Assembly (NCBI GenBank): GCA_900556165.1
Contig: USNP01000041.1
Location: 1-5,612 of the forward strand
Direction: 5' to 3'
DNA length: 5,612 nucleotides
Origin: an uncultured bacterium
GTDB taxonomy: Bacteria > Patescibacteriota > Saccharimonadia > Saccharimonadales > Saccharimonadaceae
Shown here: positions 1 to 4,426 of the stretch, piece by piece
Numbering within the stretch: the stretch's first letter is position 1
Layout of the letters: the number at the start of each line of letters is the position of its first letter
Program-made: the position numbers and the translations under genes
Notes under the pieces: generated by a model
What the model saw: only the letters and a program-made list of their open reading frames with translations
What the model was told of the DNA's origin: nothing
Database searches by the model: none

Positions 1-2
1 AA

Positions 3-1124
3 AAAAAACAAATTCGAAATATTAAAAAGGTTAGTGAAAAACAAAAAAATGAGAAGAAAGTTATTTCTGGAAAGCCTAAAGTTCGAATTTTGGATGATTT
101 TAGTGTACCAGTTCCGCCAGAACATCATCGAGAGAATTTTGGCGTTCCTTTTTTGATGAAAGAAGATAAAATTGCTTTTGAAAGTCCAATTTTGGAAACT
201 TATGGTGGAGAGAAGTTGGTCAGAAGTGCGAAAAAACTTGAAAATTCACCAATTCGAAAAAAGATTTTACCAAAAAATGATAAAAAAACGGTTAAGGTTG
301 CAGAAGTTAAAAAAGAAATTCCTGAGATTAAATCAGATTTGAAGGTTGAAGAAAAACCGGTAGTTTCGAGCCGTGCTGATTTTTATGCAGGAGTTTATCG
401 AATTGGTGAAGATGAAAATAAATTGCGAGTTTTTCATGGTGAACGTGCAGTTGAAATTCCTGAGCGCCAATCGATGATTTCGAATTTTGCGGATTTACCG
501 GTAGAAGAGCCGGAGAAAGTTATGCCTGAAATTTCAAGTTCGAAAAGTATTAGTTCGAAGGTGATTGAGCCAATTCATAGCATTGAGGAAATTCAAAAAG
601 AAGAACCAAAAAAACCTGAAATTGAGCAAGAAGATTCGAAAATTGAAGTTAAAATGAGGTCTAAAACTCAGTCGGCAGAAGTTGAAGAGCCTAAAATCGA
701 GAAAAAAATAAATATCGTTGAAGTTGAGGAAGAAAAATCTGTTAAAGAAGAGAAGTTAGAAGAATCTACTGAAAAGGTGATAATCCAATCAATTGATGAG
801 GCTGAAAAACCAAAAACGCCGTTTGTGCAAAATCCACAGATTGAGAAAAGACCACTTGGAATGAATCAAAGCCAAGATCAGTCAAAAAGTTTCGAATTTC
901 GTTCGCTAAATGCTTCGAATGTTCAAAAAGTAGTGCAAAAACCTGTAATAACAAAAGAGCTTCGTCGGGCGAAAATGTCGGCACCAATTCTTTCGAGCGA
1001 TGAATATTCTGCGCCAGTTAAACATAGGAAAAAATCTGGTTGGGGTGTTGTTTGGGCAATAATTGCAATTTTGCTCCTTGGTGCAGGAGCTGGATATATC
1101 GCATATTTGTTAGCATTTCAATAA
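3..1124 (+). CDS. Lys/Glu/Pro-rich protein with one C-terminal membrane helix, function unknown (5' end outside window)
   Basis: I do not recognise this protein. The frame is open without a stop from base 3, so the true start lies upstream; the TTG at 90 is merely the first conventional start codon in view, and the codons before it (Lys-rich, ending GKPKVRI) match the composition of what follows. The visible 373 residues are mostly low-complexity and charged, with recurring short Glu-Pro-Lys units such as EEPKIEKK and EKPKTP, which suggests a disordered region. Two stretches look more ordered: one near bases 90-230 (FSVPVPPEHHRENFGVPF) and one near 370-470 (RADFYAGVYRIGEDENKLRV). The chain ends with a basic patch (KHRKKSG) and a hydrophobic segment from about 1041 to 1115 (WGVVWAIIAILLLGAGAG and onward), leaving almost nothing beyond it. 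By the positive-inside rule the bulk should be cytoplasmic, as in a tail-anchored protein. A terminator follows directly, so it ends its transcription unit. That it is a real gene is fairly sure; its role is not. Confidence 0.8.
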   Translation, partial: KKQIRNIKKVSEKQKNEKKVISGKPKVRILDDFSVPVPPEHHRENFGVPFLMKEDKIAFESPILETYGGEKLVRSAKKLENSPIRKKILPKNDKKTVKVAEVKKEIPEIKSDLKVEEKPVVSSRADFYAGVYRIGEDENKLRVFHGERAVEIPERQSMISNFADLPVEEPEKVMPEISSSKSISSKVIEPIHSIEEIQKEEPKKPEIEQEDSKIEVKMRSKTQSAEVEEPKIEKKINIVEVEEEKSVKEEKLEESTEKVIIQSIDEAEKPKTPFVQNPQIEKRPLGMNQSQDQSKSFEFRSLNASNVQKVVQKPVITKELRRAKMSAPILSSDEYSAPVKHRKKSGWGVVWAIIAILLLGAGAGYIAYLLAFQ

Positions 1125-1127
1125 AAT

Positions 1128-1165
1128 TAAGCGGGTTGGTTTAGTGCTGGCCTGTTTATTTTTTT
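1128..1165 (+). terminator. Intrinsic terminator after the tail-anchored protein gene
   Basis: The arm at 1128-1139 (TAAGCGGGTTGG) pairs along its full length with 1147-1158 (CTGGCCTGTTTA), closing a 7-base loop at 1140-1146. It is followed by seven T at 1159-1165. Five of the twelve pairs are G-U wobbles. In the opposite-strand transcript these become A-C mismatches, so the hairpin works only for + strand transcription, which fits all flanking genes. It starts 4 bases after the stop codon. Confidence 0.7.
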
Positions 1166-1172
1166 GCGAAAA

Positions 1173-1183
1173 TATGATAAGAT
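1173..1183 (+). promoter_or_regulatory. Probable alaS promoter -10 region
   Basis: Two overlapping readings are possible: a -10 box TATGAT at 1173-1178, or an extended -10 with TG at 1175-1176 and TAAGAT at 1178-1183. No good -35 hexamer sits 16-18 bases upstream of either, because that space is taken by the preceding terminator hairpin. Transcription would start around 1184-1190, at or just before the ATG at 1191, giving almost no 5' untranslated region. Only a weak Shine-Dalgarno-like AGATGG is present before the ATG. The call rests on the -10 match and position alone. Confidence 0.5.
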
Positions 1184-1190
1184 GGTGTGT

Positions 1191-3074
1191 ATGAATGCAC
1201 AAGAAATCCGAAAAGCTTATTTAGAATTTTGTAAAAAAAATGGTCACGAAATTATTGACAGGGCTTCTTTAATCTTGAAAGACGACCCAACAACACTTTT
1301 TACTGGTAGTGGAATGCAACCACTTTTGCCGTATCTTTTGGGTAAAAAGCATCCAAAAGGCGTACGTTTAACGGATAGTCAGACTTGTCTGCGCGCGCAA
1401 GATATTGACGATATTGGCGATAATCGTCACACAACTTTTTTCGAAATGCTTGGAAATTGGTCTTTGGGTGATTATTTTAAAGAGCAACAAATTAGGCAGT
1501 TTTTTAATTTTCTAACAGATGTAGTTGGTCTTGATGCTTCAAAAATTTATGTTTCGTGCTTTATTGGTAGTGAAAAATATGGAATTCCTCGTGATGACGA
1601 ATCGGCTGGAATTTGGCGAAAGGTTTTTGCTGAAAAGGGAATTGATGCGAAAATTATTGAGCTTGATACTGCGGAGAATGGTGATAAGCTTGGGCTTCAA
1701 GGCGGTCGAATTTTCTTTTATAATGATAAAGAAAACTGGTGGAGTCGTGGCGGCGGTTTGGAATCTACGCCGATTGGTGATCCATGTGGTCCAGATTCAG
1801 AAGTATTTTATGATTTTGGTGAAGAAAATCATGACTCAAGTTTTGGTGAAGCGCATCCTGCGAGCGATAGCGGTCGTTTTATGGAAATCGGTAACCAAGT
1901 ATTTATGCAATATCGACGACTTGAAGATGGATCTTTCGAGCCACTTGAAAATAAAAATGTTGACTTTGGTGGTGGTTTAGAGCGTATTGCTGCGGCAAAA
2001 ATTGATAACCCAGACGTTTTTCAGATTAGCTTAATGAAACCAATTATTGAAAAACTTGAAGAAATTAGTGGTAAAAATTACAACAAAAATACTGATTCGA
2101 TGCGCGTGATTGCGGATCATCTTCGAAGTGCAACATTTTTGGCAGTCGATGGTTGTGTGCCTTCGAATAAGGAACAGGGTTATGTAATGCGCAAGTTTAT
2201 TCGTCGCGCAATGGCAAAAGCTTTTGATTTAGGTGTTGAAGATAATTTTGTTGAGCAAATTATTCCAGTTATTGTTGATATCTACGCCCCAGATTATGCT
2301 GAAGTTGCTTCGAAATCCGATGAGATTATTGCTGTTATGGTTAAAGAGGAAAAAGCTTTCCGTCGAACGCTTCGAAAAGGTTTGCACGAGCTTGAAAAGT
2401 TTGCAAAAGATGGATTAACTGGTGTTGAGCTATTCCAACTTTATGATACTTTTGGTTTTCCGCTTGAACTTTCAACTGAGGAGGCAATTCGTCGTGAAAT
2501 TCCGCTTTCGAAAAATTGGCAGGAAGAATTTAATACTAAAATGAAAGAGCAACGCGAACGCTCGCAGACGGCTTCGAAAGGCAAGTTTAAGGGTGGGCTT
2601 GAAGGTCAAACTCTTGAACACCGAAAACTTCACACTGCAACTCACTTGATGAATGCTGAACTTCACAATATGTTTGAAGGACAAATTTCACAAAAAGGTT
2701 CGAATATTAATGCTGAGCGATTGCGTTTCGACTTTACTTTTGATAGGAAACTAACCGAAGAAGAGAAAAAGCATATTGAAGATGTAGTTAATGAGCAAAT
2801 TTCGAAAGGTTTAGAGGTTTCTTGGGCGGAATGTCCAACCGATTATGCGTTAAATGAGTTGAAAGCGATTGGTGTTTTTGGCGATAAGTATGGCGAAACG
2901 GTAAAAGTTTATACGATGAAAGCTGAAAATGAGGCGCCGTTTAGCGTTGAAATTTGCGGCGGACCACATGTTGATAATACGCGAGAGCTTGCTGAAGGCG
3001 GTAAAAAGTTTAAGATTGTGAAAGAACAATCTTCGAGTGCAGGGGTGCGAAGAATTAAAGCTGTTTTGCGATAA
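1191..3074 (+). CDS. alaS: Alanine--tRNA ligase, short form without C-Ala domain
   Basis: Cytoplasmic class II synthetase that activates alanine with ATP and loads it on tRNA-Ala. I chose ATG 1191 because MNAQEIRKAYLEF is the usual AlaRS N-terminus; the in-frame TTG at 1164 lies in the terminator T-run. The catalytic core shows FTGSGMQPLLPYLLG (motif 1 region), RHTTFFEMLGNWSLGDYF from R79 (motif 2) and GGGLERIAA from G260 (motif 3). The tRNA-recognition part follows, with PSNKEQGYVMRKFIRRA around N326 and LYDTFGFP at 417-424, where I believe the residues reading the G3:U70 pair lie. The editing core has both metal-binding motifs, HTATH (481-485) and CGGPH (589-593), ending in SSAGVRRIKAVLR. 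At 627 residues it is far shorter than the roughly 875 of E. coli. The C-terminal C-Ala domain is absent, and so are about 100 residues of barrel before HTATH. A terminator directly after the stop argues against a frameshift. It is apparently transcribed alone. Confidence 0.96.
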   Translation: MNAQEIRKAYLEFCKKNGHEIIDRASLILKDDPTTLFTGSGMQPLLPYLLGKKHPKGVRLTDSQTCLRAQDIDDIGDNRHTTFFEMLGNWSLGDYFKEQQIRQFFNFLTDVVGLDASKIYVSCFIGSEKYGIPRDDESAGIWRKVFAEKGIDAKIIELDTAENGDKLGLQGGRIFFYNDKENWWSRGGGLESTPIGDPCGPDSEVFYDFGEENHDSSFGEAHPASDSGRFMEIGNQVFMQYRRLEDGSFEPLENKNVDFGGGLERIAAAKIDNPDVFQISLMKPIIEKLEEISGKNYNKNTDSMRVIADHLRSATFLAVDGCVPSNKEQGYVMRKFIRRAMAKAFDLGVEDNFVEQIIPVIVDIYAPDYAEVASKSDEIIAVMVKEEKAFRRTLRKGLHELEKFAKDGLTGVELFQLYDTFGFPLELSTEEAIRREIPLSKNWQEEFNTKMKEQRERSQTASKGKFKGGLEGQTLEHRKLHTATHLMNAELHNMFEGQISQKGSNINAERLRFDFTFDRKLTEEEKKHIEDVVNEQISKGLEVSWAECPTDYALNELKAIGVFGDKYGETVKVYTMKAENEAPFSVEICGGPHVDNTRELAEGGKKFKIVKEQSSSAGVRRIKAVLR

Positions 3075-3081
3075 AAGATTG

Positions 3082-3110
3082 AAATCAGCCTATTAAGGCT
3101 GATTTTTTTT
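3082..3110 (+). terminator. Intrinsic terminator of alaS
   Basis: A perfect 10-base stem, AAATCAGCCT at 3082-3091 with AGGCTGATTT at 3096-3105, closes the 4-base loop ATTA and runs into eight T at 3103-3110. It starts 7 bases after the alaS stop. It shows that the short AlaRS reading frame ends where its transcript ends, and it separates alaS from ftsA. Confidence 0.92.
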
Positions 3111-3116
3111 GAAAAT

Positions 3117-3145
3117 TTGCAAAAAAACCATAAACGGTTTATAAT
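3117..3145 (+). promoter_or_regulatory. Promoter of ftsA, sigma70-type, leaderless arrangement
   Basis: The -35 box TTGCAA is at 3117-3122 (four of six consensus bases) and a perfect -10 box TATAAT is at 3140-3145, with the ideal 17-base spacer. A start 6-8 bases after the -10 box falls at about 3151-3153, only 2-4 bases before the ftsA ATG at 3155. No Shine-Dalgarno sequence lies before that ATG (TATAGACAGT). The mRNA is therefore predicted to be leaderless or nearly so. Confidence 0.82.
3130..3142. promoter_or_regulatory. Operator-like palindrome overlapping the ftsA -10 box
   Basis: ATAAAC-G-GTTTAT is a perfect inverted repeat with 6-base arms around a single central G. It covers the end of the promoter spacer and the first half of the -10 box, a place where a bound repressor would block RNA polymerase. 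Short AT-rich palindromes arise by chance, and no second copy is seen near the alaS promoter, so an operator role is only a suggestion. Confidence 0.3.
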
Positions 3146-3154
3146 ATAGACAGT

Positions 3155-4414
3155 ATGTTATTCAAGAATAAACAAAGAGAAGAACTTAGCGACAATTATA
3201 TTGTGGCGCTTGATATCGGAACTGAATTTGTTAAAGCACTCGTTGCTGAAATCCACGAAGACGAAATTCGTGTAATTGGTGTTGGGCGCGCAAGGCAGGA
3301 TGTAGCAGATATGCATTCAGGTGCGATTGCTGACATTGCGAGTGTTGTTGAAAATTGTGAAAAAGCCTTAATTGAGGCCGAAGATCAAGCTGAAATTCAA
3401 GCAAAAAAAGCCGTAATTGGAATTGCTGGCGAACTTGTTAAGGGTGCAACAAATACAATAAAGTATCGTCGTCCTCAACCAAATCGACCACTTGATGAAG
3501 CTGAAATGGAATTTATTATCGATAAAATTCAAGAACGCGCTCAGCTTAAAGCACAGAGAGAAATTGCTCTTGAAACAGGAAATCAAGAAGCTGAAATTAA
3601 GCTAGTTAATTCAGCGATTGTAGGTATTCATATAGATGGATATAAAGTTTCGAATCCGATAGGATTTCAAGGTAAGGATGTCTCAATTCAGATTTATACA
3701 GCTTTTGCACCAACGGTTCATATTGGTGCTATTGAGCGTGTTGCAAACGAGCTTGCGTTGGATTTGATTGCTGTCGCTGCTGAACCTTTCGCTGTTGCGA
3801 GAAGTGTTGTTGGCTCAGATTCGTCAAGTAGTTTTACTGCAATTTTGGCGGATATTGGAGGTGGAACTACTGATATTGCCGTTGTTAATGATGGTGGTGT
3901 TGAGGGGACAAAAATGTTTGGAATTGGTGGTCGAAGCTTTACTAATCAGATTGCAAACGAGCTTTCATTATCGTACAAAAATGCTGAAAAGCTTAAACTT
4001 AATCTTTCGAACGAAAAACTTAAATCAAGTATCGCAAAGCAAGCAATTGATGCGATTGATAACACTTTGGATGTTTGGATTTCCGGTGTTGAGTTAGCTT
4101 TGAGTGATTTTGAAGAATTAGATTATTTGCCAAATAAAATTTTACTTTGTGGTGGTGGTTCAAGTTTGGAATCTTTGGTGGATCGATTGGAAAATGACGA
4201 CTGGTGGAATGAATTGCCGTTTAATAAAAAGCCAAAAGTAAAACACATTAAGCCTGAGGAGGTTTATGGTGTTATTGATGAGTCTGGAAAAATCAATGAC
4301 CATACTTTTATTACGGCTATGGGGCTTTTACGTGTTGGGTATGACACTTACAGTTCTGATGAAAATGCTAGTGAGAATTTCCGTGATAAATTAAACAGGA
4401 TTTTGCGAGCTTAA
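3155..4414 (+). CDS. ftsA: Cell division protein FtsA (actin-like ATPase)
   Basis: Member of the FtsA/PilM branch of the actin-HSP70 ATPase superfamily. FtsA normally polymerises under the membrane, tethers FtsZ and recruits the division machinery. Visible motifs in order: phosphate-1 loop ALDIGTEFVKALV (18-30), HSGAIADI (54-61) as in the start of FtsA, IAGELVKG (90-97), the 1C-domain segment IDGYKVSNPIGFQGK (160-174), phosphate-2 loop ADIGGGTTDIAVV (232-244) and adenosine loop LLCGGGSSLESL (330-341). The IDGY..NPIGF segment favours FtsA over PilM. The length of 419 residues is usual for the family. The C-terminus, NFRDKLNRILRA, has alternating basic and hydrophobic residues like the membrane-targeting helix of FtsA. 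ATG 3155 fits the promoter spacing and the short lead before the phosphate-1 loop. The gene is first in an operon with the membrane-protein gene 12 bases downstream. No ftsZ is in view, so a pilus or other envelope role is not excluded. Confidence 0.88.
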   Translation: MLFKNKQREELSDNYIVALDIGTEFVKALVAEIHEDEIRVIGVGRARQDVADMHSGAIADIASVVENCEKALIEAEDQAEIQAKKAVIGIAGELVKGATNTIKYRRPQPNRPLDEAEMEFIIDKIQERAQLKAQREIALETGNQEAEIKLVNSAIVGIHIDGYKVSNPIGFQGKDVSIQIYTAFAPTVHIGAIERVANELALDLIAVAAEPFAVARSVVGSDSSSSFTAILADIGGGTTDIAVVNDGGVEGTKMFGIGGRSFTNQIANELSLSYKNAEKLKLNLSNEKLKSSIAKQAIDAIDNTLDVWISGVELALSDFEELDYLPNKILLCGGGSSLESLVDRLENDDWWNELPFNKKPKVKHIKPEEVYGVIDESGKINDHTFITAMGLLRVGYDTYSSDENASENFRDKLNRILRA

Positions 4415-4420
4415 AAGAGG
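4415..4420 (+). promoter_or_regulatory. Ribosome binding site of the membrane-protein gene
   Basis: AAGAGG lies immediately after the ftsA stop codon and 6 bases before the ATG at 4427, close to the Shine-Dalgarno consensus. It fixes this start and implies translation from the ftsA transcript. It is the only clear Shine-Dalgarno sequence before a start in this window. Confidence 0.75.
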
Positions 4421-4426
4421 TAGAAT

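Noticed and set aside
90..92. TTG at 90 as the start of the first gene
   Set aside because: The same frame is open back to the window edge with similar Lys-rich codons and there is no ribosome binding site before 90, so the gene most likely starts outside the window.
1164..1190. Upstream TTG start for alaS, adding nine residues
   Set aside because: The TTG sits at the end of the terminator T-run and upstream of the -10 box, and the extra MRKYDKMVC does not fit the AlaRS N-terminus, whereas MNAQEIRKAY from 1191 does.
1125..1190. T-box or other riboswitch leader before alaS
   Set aside because: The gap is only 66 bases and is filled by the upstream gene's terminator and the promoter; there is no room or motif for a T-box.
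1525..1980. Overlapping + strand frames inside alaS (also 2233-2418) and inside ftsA (3768-4097)
   Set aside because: They run in another phase under conserved AlaRS and FtsA motifs and give Leu/Val-rich products without recognisable features.
1191..3074. Short AlaRS as a frameshifted or broken gene
   Set aside because: The frame is intact, ends at the natural end of the editing domain and is followed within 7 bases by a strong terminator; no C-Ala-like coding remains downstream.
3155..4414. PilM of a type IV pilus instead of FtsA
   Set aside because: The GAIADI and IDGY..NPIGF segments and the amphipathic tail match FtsA better, and no PilN/PilO-like gene follows in view. Not fully excluded, because neither ftsZ nor pilus genes are visible.
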